Assembly (NCBI GenBank): GCA_903898215.1
Contig: CAIUEQ010000369.1
Location: 1-11,695, forward strand
Direction: 5' to 3'
Source of the DNA: an uncultured Bacteroidota bacterium
Lineage (GTDB): Bacteria > Bacteroidota > Bacteroidia > UKL13-3
DNA length: 11,695 nucleotides
The translations under genes and the position numbers were made by a program. Below, one piece after another: positions 1 through 6,950 of this stretch (position 1 is the first letter of the stretch; each line of letters starts with the position of its first letter). The notes under the pieces are model-generated. The model ran no database searches. It was not told where the DNA came from and saw only the letters and a program-made list of their open reading frames with translations.

Positions 1-551
1 GTTATTTCTTTGGTAAGATTAAACAGTTTTTTCATGACATAAATTTTGCGTTTGATGAAATATAAATTCCGAAGAAGATCAGGGATTTTCTTTTTTAAAA
101 ATATTCTCGATTCGTAAAAATCAATATCACTGTCAACTTTTATCAGAGGACTTTCGTAAGTGGTTAGTGTTGATTTTACGATCTTACAAATAATATCAAA
201 AGCATTATTGTTAGAGGCATATTTTTTTACAACATCATCGTATTGCACAAATTCTTTTCGGTGTATGGTGATGATAAAATCGTTATGATAAAATATTGCA
301 AGTTTACGGCTCAGTTCATGAATGGTATCTGAGTTTTTTGGACAATCAGCATCATAATACCGGCAGATAATAAAAACGGTATCATCAATCAATTCATATT
401 TTGGTAAATGCTCAGGCTGCATGCAATCCTGCACTGCCGAAGGATGCAAATTGTATTGCAAAGCAATTTTATTCAACTCTTCAGCATCAGGATTAATCAT
501 ATCAATCCATTCAAATGAACCTGTAGTTTTTGATTTGATAGTTTTGAGCAT
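1..551 (-). CDS. corA: CorA-family divalent metal ion transporter, N-terminal part (runs off left edge)
   Basis: The first 183 codons of a gene whose 3' end lies outside the window. CorA proteins are pentameric inner-membrane channels for Mg2+ (sometimes Co2+, Ni2+ or Zn2+) with a large cytoplasmic N-terminal domain. Visible here is that domain: FEWIDMINPDAEELNKIA (about 13-30), LHPSAVQDCM (about 35-44) followed by HLPKYE, then FHNDFIITIH-like strands near 88-98, and the start of the long stalk helix rich in R/K/L (about 150-183). The two membrane helices and the diagnostic GMN motif would lie beyond position 1, so metal specificity cannot be judged. ATG at 549-551 is chosen. GTG (552-554) and TTG (555-557) are in frame just upstream, then a TGA closes the frame. 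A -7 box lies 7 nt before the ATG. Family assignment rests on the N-terminal domain only. Confidence 0.85.
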   Translation of the reverse strand, partial: MLKTIKSKTTGSFEWIDMINPDAEELNKIALQYNLHPSAVQDCMQPEHLPKYELIDDTVFIICRYYDADCPKNSDTIHELSRKLAIFYHNDFIITIHRKEFVQYDDVVKKYASNNNAFDIICKIVKSTLTTYESPLIKVDSDIDFYESRIFLKKKIPDLLRNLYFIKRKIYVMKKLFNLTKEI

Positions 552-558
552 CACCAAT

Positions 559-566
559 CAAATATA
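559..566 (-). promoter_or_regulatory. Candidate -7 promoter box of corA
   Basis: Read on the minus strand the sequence is TATATTTG, a full match to the Bacteroidota -7 consensus TAnnTTTG. It ends only 7 nt before the corA ATG. No good -33 TTTG is seen at the usual 19-21 nt upstream. If it is used, the transcript would start at or within a few bases of the start codon. Confidence 0.45.
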
Positions 567-606
567 TTTATTTCAAGTTAAAAATTGATAAGTTGTTTGT
601 AATAAT

Positions 607-746
607 TGTCATGTCGAGCGGAGTCGATAGCTATCGGGATCGAGCTGATAAGTAACACTAATGCTGTCACTTCGAGTTTATCGAGAAGCGATGTTTGTGT
701 TGAGTGAAGTGCTTCTTAGAAATTGTTCTCGACTCCGAATTGACAA
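607..746. repeat. Degenerate REP-like intergenic repeat with inverted arms
   Basis: The left part (607-624) reads TTGTCATGTCGAGCGGAG and continues TCGA. The right part (725-746) carries TTCTCGACTCCGAATTGACAA, whose reverse complement resembles the left part, with TTGTCA and GGAGTCGA shared. A second left-type arm, GTCACTTCGAGTTTATCGAG (666-685), pairs imperfectly with the same right arm, and AAGC (686-689) faces GCTT (711-714) inside it, giving a folded hairpin of about 79 nt. A perfect 12-bp palindrome, CGATAGCTATCG, sits at 625-636. I recall repeats of this type scattered between genes in Flavobacteriia and relatives. The open frame at 661-855 on the plus strand runs through this element and is not considered a gene. 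Confidence 0.6.
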
Positions 747-755
747 CTATCAAAA

Positions 756-787
756 CTTTTTACTTTTTAATTTCTCCTTTTTACTTT
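756..787. repeat. AT-rich direct repeat downstream of the VWA gene
   Basis: CTTTTTACTTT occurs at 756-766 and again at 777-787, a 21-bp period. The related 12-mer ACTTTTTAATTT lies between (762-773) and recurs in inverted orientation on the other side of the VWA gene (2893-2925). No hairpin with a clear stem is present, so it is not called a terminator. Confidence 0.5.
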
Positions 788-793
788 ACCCAC

Positions 794-2887
794 CTAAACA
801 CTCCCGTTCCATTTTCTCACAAACCATTCAACGGTTAAAAATCCAAGCACAATAAAAAATATCCATTTTAAATTGATCCAACTTTTTACTTCTTCCTGTT
901 TGTAAATTACAGGTTTGATGGTTGCATTTTGTTTGATGGTTTTGATTAGTTCGTCAGCTTGTGTAGGGTAAAATAATTTCCCTTCGCTTTGCGCTGAAAG
1001 TTGATTGAGTAATTGATGATCGGCAACGGTTTGTAAAAATTCAACCTGAAGCGGCATCACGGTAAATGTGCCTTTTAAGCGTTCTGTTTTATTTCCGATG
1101 TTAACTGTGGCGTCATAAGTATAATTTCCAATAGGCATTAATCCTGCACTTAAAATATAGGATTTTTCGGTTTTGCTAAACGTGTAATTGAAAGTTTTTC
1201 CTTGAGAATTTTTTATCGCCATTTGAACTTCGGGAGTATTGATGAGCTCATAACTTTCGTTGTAAACTTCGGCATCAAATTGCACAGCTTCATTTTCATC
1301 AAAACGTTTTTTTGTATTGGTAATTCTGAATAAACTTTTATCTTCTTTTGATGCTAGGTATTGAACCATCTTGCTTACAAGGTTTTGTGAAACCTGCATT
1401 TTACTTAGTTCAGCATCATACAATCGCCATTTCCAAAATCCTTCGCCACAAATAAATCCAACTTTATTTTCTGCATTCTTGCTAAAAAATATCAAAGGAA
1501 AATCTGTTTTTACATAACCAATTTGTTGTTTGAAAAGCACTGATGATTCTCCTCTTATATTATATCTACCATAAGGTGATTGAAGTGGAGGAAACTTTTT
1601 CAAAATGGAGAGTTCATCTTCACTTAAAGTAAATAATGAGAACGATGGATTCACTTCTGGCAACACATCATTTGTATTAATTTGATTGGTGCTGATATTT
1701 AAAGAGTTTTCAATTGTATTAAGAACATTAATTCCGGTTTGACTTCCTAAAACATAAAGTAAAGGGATTTTTTTATCTTTTAATTGTTTGATGATTCCAT
1801 TTCCTTCACCTTTTAAACCTGGCAATTGATGAAGGATTGCGAGATTATATTCACTTAGATTCTGAGGGTTAAAATCGTTGATAAATTTTAAAAACACTTG
1901 ATAGTTTTCATTGCTTTCGATGGCTTGTTTAAAAGCAGCCAAATCAGGATGCGGTGATTGTGCAAGCAATAATATTTTTTGTTTTCCATTGATCACATTC
2001 ACAAAAACATCAGCACGATTATTTGCATAAGTTACTTCACCTGCAAGTTTTGAAAGTGTGATGATATAATGCTGCATGCCCGATTCTTTTGCATCAACTT
2101 CAAGAGGAATTGATGTGAAAAAATTTTGTGCATTGATGTCAATATTTTTTGTAAAAACAGTTTGTCCGTTATGTTCTACTTTTAGTATTGTATTTTGATT
2201 GGCACAACCAAAAGCGTTTACATCTATTTGCAGTGGCGACATATTTCCCTGAAACACCAATTGATTGTGTTTAACATTTTTTATCAGCAAATCTTTATGT
2301 TGATTGGTGTCGCCTAAAGCTATTGTAAATACTGGAGCTTTCAACTCTTTGCTGCTGTATAAAGGGTTGTTTCCTTCGTTATAAATTCCATCGGTTGCTA
2401 AAATAATTGCACCTAAATTTTGATTGCTGTATGCATTATTTATCTCATCAAAAACGGAAGAAATATCAGTTTGTTTTTCTTTGAAATCGAGTTCGTTTTC
2501 TGCTTCAAATTTTTTTCCGAATGTATAAGTTTTTACATCATATTCGCCTTGCAATTCATTTTTTATTTTCTGAATGATTGAAGGAAAATCTTTTCTGTAG
2601 AATGCTGAATCTTTATTTGAAATAATCGATTCTGAATTATCAAGTGCAAGAATGATAAATGGTTTTTCAGTTTTTCTGTTTATCATTTTCATTAATGGAC
2701 CGAGCAATAAAAATGCAATAAAAAAAATGCTAAGAAAACGGAATAACATCAATCCCCACCCCATCATTTTCCCAAACTTTCCTGATAGATCTAACTTTGA
2801 ATTTCTGTACAAAAGCCAGCTACCGCCTGCTGCAAGCAACACACAAAACAAAACTAACCAACTAGGATATTCCGTTGTTAACTGCAC
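794..2887 (-). CDS. VWA-domain membrane protein with GATase-like middle region
   Basis: A 697-residue membrane protein of a type common in Bacteroidota, usually annotated only as VWA domain-containing. Helices lie at about 9-27 and 44-66 and a C-terminal helix at about 674-690, so the bulk (67-673) is a soluble block tethered at both ends. Residues 77-200 look like a von Willebrand A fold with a plausible metal site: D83-N-S85-E-S87, T140 and D166 in ATDG. After a beta-rich stretch (about 205-300) comes a segment resembling class I glutamine-amidotransferase-like domains (KILLLAQSPHPD 304-315, NLAILHQLPG 358-367, GEGFWKWRLY 481-490) without an evident catalytic triad. An Ig-like stretch (about 530-640) follows. 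The start is GTG; the frame stays open to a TAG at 2939-2941 but offers no ATG, and the next Met (41) would remove helix 1. It lies 73 bp after fabG and is probably cotranscribed. The ligand and role are unknown; a scaffold or assembly factor in the inner membrane is a guess by family analogy. Confidence 0.85.
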   Translation of the reverse strand: MQLTTEYPSWLVLFCVLLAAGGSWLLYRNSKLDLSGKFGKMMGWGLMLFRFLSIFFIAFLLLGPLMKMINRKTEKPFIILALDNSESIISNKDSAFYRKDFPSIIQKIKNELQGEYDVKTYTFGKKFEAENELDFKEKQTDISSVFDEINNAYSNQNLGAIILATDGIYNEGNNPLYSSKELKAPVFTIALGDTNQHKDLLIKNVKHNQLVFQGNMSPLQIDVNAFGCANQNTILKVEHNGQTVFTKNIDINAQNFFTSIPLEVDAKESGMQHYIITLSKLAGEVTYANNRADVFVNVINGKQKILLLAQSPHPDLAAFKQAIESNENYQVFLKFINDFNPQNLSEYNLAILHQLPGLKGEGNGIIKQLKDKKIPLLYVLGSQTGINVLNTIENSLNISTNQINTNDVLPEVNPSFSLFTLSEDELSILKKFPPLQSPYGRYNIRGESSVLFKQQIGYVKTDFPLIFFSKNAENKVGFICGEGFWKWRLYDAELSKMQVSQNLVSKMVQYLASKEDKSLFRITNTKKRFDENEAVQFDAEVYNESYELINTPEVQMAIKNSQGKTFNYTFSKTEKSYILSAGLMPIGNYTYDATVNIGNKTERLKGTFTVMPLQVEFLQTVADHQLLNQLSAQSEGKLFYPTQADELIKTIKQNATIKPVIYKQEEVKSWINLKWIFFIVLGFLTVEWFVRKWNGSV

Positions 2888-2892
2888 AAGTG

Positions 2893-2925
2893 AAATTAAA
2901 AAGTAATAATTAAAAATTAAAAAGT
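2893..2925. repeat. AT-rich direct repeat upstream of the VWA gene
   Basis: AAATTAAAAAGT occurs at 2893-2904 and 2914-2925, again with a 21-bp period. It lies in the 73-bp gap between fabG and the VWA start. Its reverse complement ACTTTTTAATTT is found on the other side of the same gene at 762-773. Confidence 0.5.
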
Positions 2926-2960
2926 TGAAATTGAATTTCTAAATTCTCAAATCAAAAATA

Positions 2961-3707
2961 CTACATCACCATTCCACCACAAACGTTAATTGTTTGTCCG
3001 CTGATGTATGATGATAATTCAGATGCTAAATATAAAACTGTGTTGGCAACATCTTCAGGAGAACCACCACGTTTTAATGCAATTCCTTTGGTCCACTCGG
3101 CACGAGTTTCTGGTGGCAAAGTTTCAGTCATTTCGGTTTCAATAAATCCCGGAGCAATTGCATTGCAACGAATATTTCTTGAACCTAATTCTTTCGCAAC
3201 AGATTTTGTTAAACCAATCATCCCGGCTTTTGAGGCAGCATAATTTGCTTGACCTGCATTACCTGTAATTCCAACAACCGAAGTGATATTGATGATAGAA
3301 CCGGATTTAGCTTTCATCATCGGGCGTGTAGCTGCTTTTGTTAAAGCAAATGCAGATTTTAAATTTGTATCCATCACCTCATCCCACATTTGTTCGGTCA
3401 TGCGCATCAATAAATTATCGCGGGTAATTCCTGCATTATTAACCAAAATATTTAATGCCCCGAATTCCTTTACAATTTCGTCTACAATTTTTTCTGCTTC
3501 AGCAAAGTCTGCAGCATTGCTTTGATAGCCTTTTGCTTTGATGCCAAGAGCATTTAATTCTGCTTCAAATGCTTTTGCTTTATCAACCGAGCTAACAAAT
3601 GTGAAAGCGATGTTTGCTCCTTCTTGTGCAAGTTTTAAAGCGATACCTTTTCCGATGCCACGTGTAGCTCCGGTAACCAATGCTGTTTTTCCTGAAAGTA
3701 ATTTCAT
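2961..3707 (-). CDS. fabG: 3-oxoacyl-[acyl-carrier-protein] reductase
   Basis: A short-chain dehydrogenase that reduces 3-oxoacyl-ACP to (R)-3-hydroxyacyl-ACP with NADPH, the first reduction in each cycle of type II fatty-acid synthesis in the cytoplasm. With the ATG at 3705-3707 the protein has 248 residues, close to the usual 244-248. Visible are the cofactor loop TGATRGIG (12-19), NNAG (90-93), the tetrad N115, S143, Y156 and K160 (YAASK), and the FabG-like end IAPGFIETEM (about 175-184) with SSYISGQTINVCGGM near the C-terminus. An upstream in-frame GTG at 3726-3728 would add seven residues and falls inside a repeated CACAAAG spacer motif, so the ATG is preferred. It lies between vanZ and the VWA gene on the same strand. 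Other SDR enzymes can look similar, but the C-terminal CGGM and overall match make FabG the best call. Confidence 0.93.
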   Translation of the reverse strand: MKLLSGKTALVTGATRGIGKGIALKLAQEGANIAFTFVSSVDKAKAFEAELNALGIKAKGYQSNAADFAEAEKIVDEIVKEFGALNILVNNAGITRDNLLMRMTEQMWDEVMDTNLKSAFALTKAATRPMMKAKSGSIINITSVVGITGNAGQANYAASKAGMIGLTKSVAKELGSRNIRCNAIAPGFIETEMTETLPPETRAEWTKGIALKRGGSPEDVANTVLYLASELSSYISGQTINVCGGMVM

Positions 3708-3725
3708 CTTGTAAATATTTTTTAA

Positions 3726-3765
3726 CACAAAGGCACAAAGAAAATTTTATTTTAAGTGCACAAAG
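3726..3765. repeat. Three CACAAAG repeats in the fabG leader
   Basis: CACAAAG lies at 3726-3732, 3734-3740 and 3759-3765. On the strand of fabG these read CTTTGTG, so each contains a TTTG like that of Bacteroidota promoter elements. The first two TTTG copies (in transcription order) are 25 nt apart, near the -33 to -7 distance, but none has the TA of TAnnTTTG at the right place. They could be promoter relics or an interspersed repeat of the type I recall from Bacteroidota spacers. Confidence 0.45.
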
Positions 3766-3797
3766 TTTTGTTTAGGCTCAAAAATAAGCAGTTAAAC

Positions 3798-4196
3798 TTA
3801 TTGCGCAAATTGTTTCCTTCTTGTCCAGAATAACGCCAGTACAATTAAGCATCCCAAGGAATCTGCAATCATATCATCATAATCAAAACCTCTGCCCAGC
3901 CAAACAAAAATTCCTTGCAGCACTTCTGTTAATACACCATAAAGGGCACTGCTCAAGCATGATAGCATTACTAAAATCATAAAATTTTTTGTGCTGTTTT
4001 TTGTCAGGGTTTTTGCAAGAAGCCAGGCCTGCATAGCAAACATGATAAAATGAATGGGTTTATCGTAACCGAATAAACCTAAAAGATGAAATTCCTCAAA
4101 AATACCACTGCTTGTGAGTGTGGCAATTAAAATACAAATCGCCCAAGCAATTGTAAGCAGTAAAAATGTTTTGGCAGAGAAATTTATATTAACCAT
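3798..4196 (-). CDS. VanZ-family membrane protein
   Basis: A 132-residue protein with about four membrane helices (roughly 10-27, 47-64, 73-92, 106-124). VanZ is named after a teicoplanin-resistance accessory gene, but most members in Bacteroidota are chromosomal proteins of unknown function. The family's conserved polar residues are present: D45-K-P-I-H49-F (DKxxHF), Y86-G-x-x-T90-E91-x-x-Q94, R102 and the D105-x-D107-D108-x-x-A111-D112-x-x-G115 stretch. Many of these sit near membrane boundaries, suggesting a binding or catalytic pocket. The ATG lies inside the end of pgk, with an 8-nt overlap, so it is probably translated by coupling to pgk. The gap to fabG (90 bp) holds the CACAAAG repeats. 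There is no evidence here for a role in antibiotic resistance. Confidence 0.85.
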   Translation of the reverse strand: MVNINFSAKTFLLLTIAWAICILIATLTSSGIFEEFHLLGLFGYDKPIHFIMFAMQAWLLAKTLTKNSTKNFMILVMLSCLSSALYGVLTEVLQGIFVWLGRGFDYDDMIADSLGCLIVLALFWTRRKQFAQ

Positions 4197-5400
4197 TGAT
4201 AGCTTTTATTCCCGGTAATTCTTTTCCTTCAAAATATTCTAGCAGCGCACCACCTCCGGTTGAAACATAACTCACTTCATTTTCGAAACCAAATTTTGCA
4301 ACTGCAGCAGCGCTATCGCCACCACCAATTAATGAGAATGCTCCATTTTTTGTAGCTTCTACAACTGCAATGGCAACTTGTTTTGTACCTGCTTCAAATT
4401 TATCCATTTCAAAAACGCCCATTGGTCCGTTCCATAAAATTGTTTTTGATTGTTTGATGGTTTCACAATAATCTTCAATTGCTTTTGGTCCGATATCTAA
4501 TCCCATCCATCCTTGTTCAATTTGTTTGTTGTCGCAAACTTTTGCATTAGCATCTGCAGCAAATTTATCTGCAACAATTGAATCGAAAGGCAACATCAGT
4601 TTCACACCTTTTGCATCAGCTTTTTTTATTAATTCCAAACACAAATCCAATCTGTCATCTTCGCATAATGATGAACCAATTTCGTAGCCTTGTGCTTTCA
4701 AAAAAGTGTAAGCCATTCCTCCACCGATTATTAAATTATCAACTTTATTGATAAGATTTTCGAGTATCAATAGTTTATCTGAAACCTTAGCACCACCAGT
4801 AATTGCTGTAAAAGGATGTTCAGCATTTTTCATCAATTTTTCGGCATTGGCAATTTCTTTCGCCATCACATACCCAAAACATTTTGCATTTGGAAAAAAA
4901 TTCGCAATCACTGCTGTTGAAGCATGGGCGCGGTGTGCAGTTCCAAACGCATCATTCACATACACATCACCATATTTTGAAAGTTGTGAGGCAAACGCTT
5001 CATCACCTTTTTCTTCTTGTTTATAGAAACGTAAATTTTCAAGCAATAATATTTGTCCGGGTTGAAGTGCTGAAGCCATTTGTGCAGCATCAGTTCCTAT
5101 ACAATCACCGGCAAATTTCACATCCGCGCCAAGTAATTCAGAGATACATTTTACGGTATTTTTCAATGTAAATTTTTCATAATCGATTGTCCCATCTTCT
5201 TTTAATTTTTTAAGCGGACGACCAAGATGCGACATCAAAATACAAGAACCTCCATCATTCAATATTTTTTTCAGAGTTGGAATGGTTGCCCGTATGCGTG
5301 CATCATCAGTGATGTTAAATTGTTTATCCATCGGAACATTAAAATCCACACGGATTAGAGCTTTTTTGCCTGCAAAGTTTATGGTATCAACAGTCTTCAT
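4189..5400 (-). CDS. pgk: Phosphoglycerate kinase
   Basis: Cytoplasmic glycolytic enzyme that transfers phosphate between 1,3-bisphosphoglycerate and ADP, yielding ATP and 3-phosphoglycerate. At 403 residues it has the normal bacterial length (about 390-415). Family motifs appear in order: RVDFNVP (17-23), DDARIRATIPT (32-42) with the substrate arginine, SHLGRP (57-62), ENLRFYKQEEKGD (121-133), NDAFGTAHRAHAST (149-162), GGAKVSDK (202-209) with the nucleotide-binding lysine, GGGMAYTF (226-233), WNGPMGVFE (323-331), and GGGDSAAA (359-366) plus STGGGA (380-385) around the nucleotide phosphates. Nothing is missing. The start ATG follows an AT-rich leader with a candidate -7 box. It is the first gene of a same-strand run pgk, vanZ, fabG, VWA, and its stop overlaps the vanZ start. 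Confidence 0.98.
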   Translation of the reverse strand: MKTVDTINFAGKKALIRVDFNVPMDKQFNITDDARIRATIPTLKKILNDGGSCILMSHLGRPLKKLKEDGTIDYEKFTLKNTVKCISELLGADVKFAGDCIGTDAAQMASALQPGQILLLENLRFYKQEEKGDEAFASQLSKYGDVYVNDAFGTAHRAHASTAVIANFFPNAKCFGYVMAKEIANAEKLMKNAEHPFTAITGGAKVSDKLLILENLINKVDNLIIGGGMAYTFLKAQGYEIGSSLCEDDRLDLCLELIKKADAKGVKLMLPFDSIVADKFAADANAKVCDNKQIEQGWMGLDIGPKAIEDYCETIKQSKTILWNGPMGVFEMDKFEAGTKQVAIAVVEATKNGAFSLIGGGDSAAAVAKFGFENEVSYVSTGGGALLEYFEGKELPGIKAING

Positions 5401-5424
5401 TTTATTTATTTATTTTTTGTGAGG

Positions 5425-5432
5425 CGAAAATA
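5425..5432 (-). promoter_or_regulatory. Candidate -7 promoter box of pgk
   Basis: On the minus strand the sequence is TATTTTCG, one base off TAnnTTTG. It ends 24 nt before the pgk ATG and would give a leader of about 15-20 nt made almost only of A and T. No clear -33 TTG is seen at the expected distance. Confidence 0.35.
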
Positions 5433-5443
5433 ATTTTTATTGT

Positions 5444-5451
5444 TAGATTTA
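5444..5451 (+). promoter_or_regulatory. Candidate -7 promoter box of the lipoprotein gene
   Basis: TAGATTTA matches TAnnTTTG at all but the last base and lies 21 nt before the ATG at 5473. TTTG at 5416-5419 could be the -33 element, but the 24-nt spacer is longer than usual. The box is also inside the alternative longer reading frame that begins at TTG 5440, which argues for the downstream ATG. Confidence 0.3.
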
Positions 5452-5472
5452 TCTCGAAATTTAAACTGCAAC

Positions 5473-5907
5473 ATGAAGAATTTATTTTTTATCCTTATCA
5501 CATTTTTATTATTGACATCCTGTAGCAATAAAGAAAAGAAAATGTTATGCAAACGCTGGCAGGTGTATGATGTGATTTTTATGAATGAAAAAGAAGCAAC
5601 AGTTCAGAGTGATACGATGCAAGGAAATATGCATAAAGTAACGGAAACTATTTTGAAAGATATTTTGATGAAGAATATTTATGAATTTAATTCAGACGGG
5701 ACTTATAAAACAGGAAATGCAGCAGCATCAGCAACTGGTAAATGGGAGCTTCACGGAAAAGCGATAAAATTTATTTTAGACAGTGATAAGGAAGAAAAAG
5801 AGAAAGAGATTCCTTTTGAAAAATTAGAAAATGACACTCTAATTATGCTGATGAAAAATGATCAAACTTCATTTCAAATGAAGCTCATTTTAATTCCGAT
5901 GAATTAG
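5473..5907 (+). CDS. Small lipoprotein, lipocalin-like
   Basis: A 144-residue protein with a type II signal: MKN, a hydrophobic stretch LFFILITFLLL (4-14) and the lipobox LTSC with C17 as the lipidated cysteine. The mature part is hydrophilic and Lys/Glu-rich. It has the pattern of the small lipocalin-like lipoproteins of Bacteroidota: a CKRWQVYDV opening strand (about 26-34), YEFNSDGTYKTG (about 70-81), GKWELHGKAIKFI (about 89-101) and a last strand NDTLIMLMK. No catalytic residues are recognised and the ligand is unknown. A TTG at 5440 would extend the frame by 11 residues ahead of the signal peptide, so the ATG is preferred. The gene is alone on its strand, divergent from pgk (72-bp gap) and convergent with the isoaspartyl peptidase gene (48-bp gap without a clear terminator hairpin). 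The lipoprotein call is firm; lipocalin-like is by pattern only. Confidence 0.8.
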   Translation: MKNLFFILITFLLLTSCSNKEKKMLCKRWQVYDVIFMNEKEATVQSDTMQGNMHKVTETILKDILMKNIYEFNSDGTYKTGNAAASATGKWELHGKAIKFILDSDKEEKEKEIPFEKLENDTLIMLMKNDQTSFQMKLILIPMN

Positions 5908-5955
5908 CAGAAAGTTTTTTCTCAATATTTACTTTATCAGATTAACCCTTGAAAA

Positions 5956-6897
5956 TTAATCTTCATAAATTCTTACTTGTGTTTCATCATTATTTTTTTT
6001 CCAGGCACGATACATTCCATCACTGTTAAAAACCAGTTCAATGTTTGCGTTTGCATCAATGGCAATTAAACCTCCTTCACCACCAAATTTTACCAGTTTA
6101 TCCTTCACCACATAATTACATGCATCATGTAAACTCATTTCTTTGTATTCCATCAAACAGCTGATATCATAAGCAACAACCGCACGAATAAAAAACTCTC
6201 CATGGCCGGTACAACTTACTGCACAAGTTTTATTATTAGCATAAGTTCCTGCACCAATAATTGGTGAATCGCCAACACGACCAAATCTTTTATTGGTCAT
6301 CCCACCTGTTGAAGTTGCAGCTGCAATATTTCCATTCATATCTAAAGCAACTGCACCTACAGTTCCAAATTTTTTCTCACCTGTTTCAGTTTTATCTGTA
6401 TGATCTAATTGGTAGGTGTCGCTATCTTTTACATCTTGCCATTGTTTATATCTTTCATCATTAAAAAAATATTCATCAGGCTGAAATGGCAATTTCATTT
6501 TTTTAGCAAATACTGCTGCTTCACCACCGCTTAATAATACATGTCCTGATTTTTCTTTAATTACTCTTGCCAAATGAACCGGATTTTGAACATTGCTTAT
6601 TCCACAAACTGCACCGGCTTCAAGAGTTGCACCATCCATGATACTTGCATCCATTTCGTGCATGCCCTTATGTGTAAAAACGGCACCACGACCTGCATTA
6701 AACAAAGGAAAATTTTCCATGAACATTACCGAAGCTTCAACAGCATCCAAACTGCTTCCACCCGCTTCAAGAATTTTATATCCAGCATTTATCGCGTCAT
6801 ATAATGCTTTTGTATATTGTTGTTCTTTTTCGGGAGTCATGGAGCTGCGTAGGATTGTACCTGCGCCACCATGAATTGCAATTGCAAAATTTTTCAT
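5956..6897 (-). CDS. iaaA: Isoaspartyl peptidase / L-asparaginase (plant type)
   Basis: An N-terminal-nucleophile hydrolase that self-cleaves into two subunits and hydrolyses beta-aspartyl (isoAsp) dipeptides and L-asparagine, helping to recycle damaged proteins. At 313 residues it has the usual length (E. coli IaaA 321). The nucleophile is T179 in FGTVGAVALD, where autocleavage between G178 and T179 would give alpha (1-178) and beta (179-313) chains. Other family marks are HGGAG (9-13), NAGRGAVFT (67-75), the STGG stretch (196-199), RVGDSP (207-212) and the substrate-binding TGHGE (230-234). No signal peptide is seen, so it is cytoplasmic. The gene follows the RluE-like gene by 53 bp with its own -7 box, so it may be transcribed both alone and by read-through. 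Glycosylasparaginase is a relative, but the lack of a signal peptide favours the isoaspartyl peptidase. Confidence 0.95.
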   Translation of the reverse strand: MKNFAIAIHGGAGTILRSSMTPEKEQQYTKALYDAINAGYKILEAGGSSLDAVEASVMFMENFPLFNAGRGAVFTHKGMHEMDASIMDGATLEAGAVCGISNVQNPVHLARVIKEKSGHVLLSGGEAAVFAKKMKLPFQPDEYFFNDERYKQWQDVKDSDTYQLDHTDKTETGEKKFGTVGAVALDMNGNIAAATSTGGMTNKRFGRVGDSPIIGAGTYANNKTCAVSCTGHGEFFIRAVVAYDISCLMEYKEMSLHDACNYVVKDKLVKFGGEGGLIAIDANANIELVFNSDGMYRAWKKNNDETQVRIYED

Positions 6898-6901
6898 TCC
6901 G

Positions 6902-6909
6902 CAAATGTA
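6902..6909 (-). promoter_or_regulatory. Candidate -7 promoter box of the isoaspartyl peptidase gene
   Basis: On the minus strand TACATTTG, a full TAnnTTTG match, ends 4 nt before the ATG. A -33 TTTG at normal distance is not evident (TTTC at 6932-6935 is the nearest). Transcription from it would begin at or just inside the start codon. Confidence 0.45.
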
Positions 6910-6950
6910 TGTTGTATGGAGAATGTTTTATGAAACGAATAAAGATTTAT

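Noticed and set aside
661..855. Open frame on the plus strand
   Set aside because: It runs through the REP-like repeat and the 3' end of the VWA gene, and its translation resembles no protein family I recognise.
3798..4196. Calling the VanZ-family gene an antibiotic-resistance determinant
   Set aside because: No other van genes are present and the neighbours are housekeeping genes.
4748..5171. Overlapping plus-strand open frames opposite pgk
   Set aside because: They are antisense to a fully conserved pgk coding region and lack family features.
5908..5955. Terminator between the convergent lipoprotein and isoaspartyl peptidase genes
   Set aside because: Only a weak AGAAA/TTTCT pairing around a T run is seen; no GC-rich stem.
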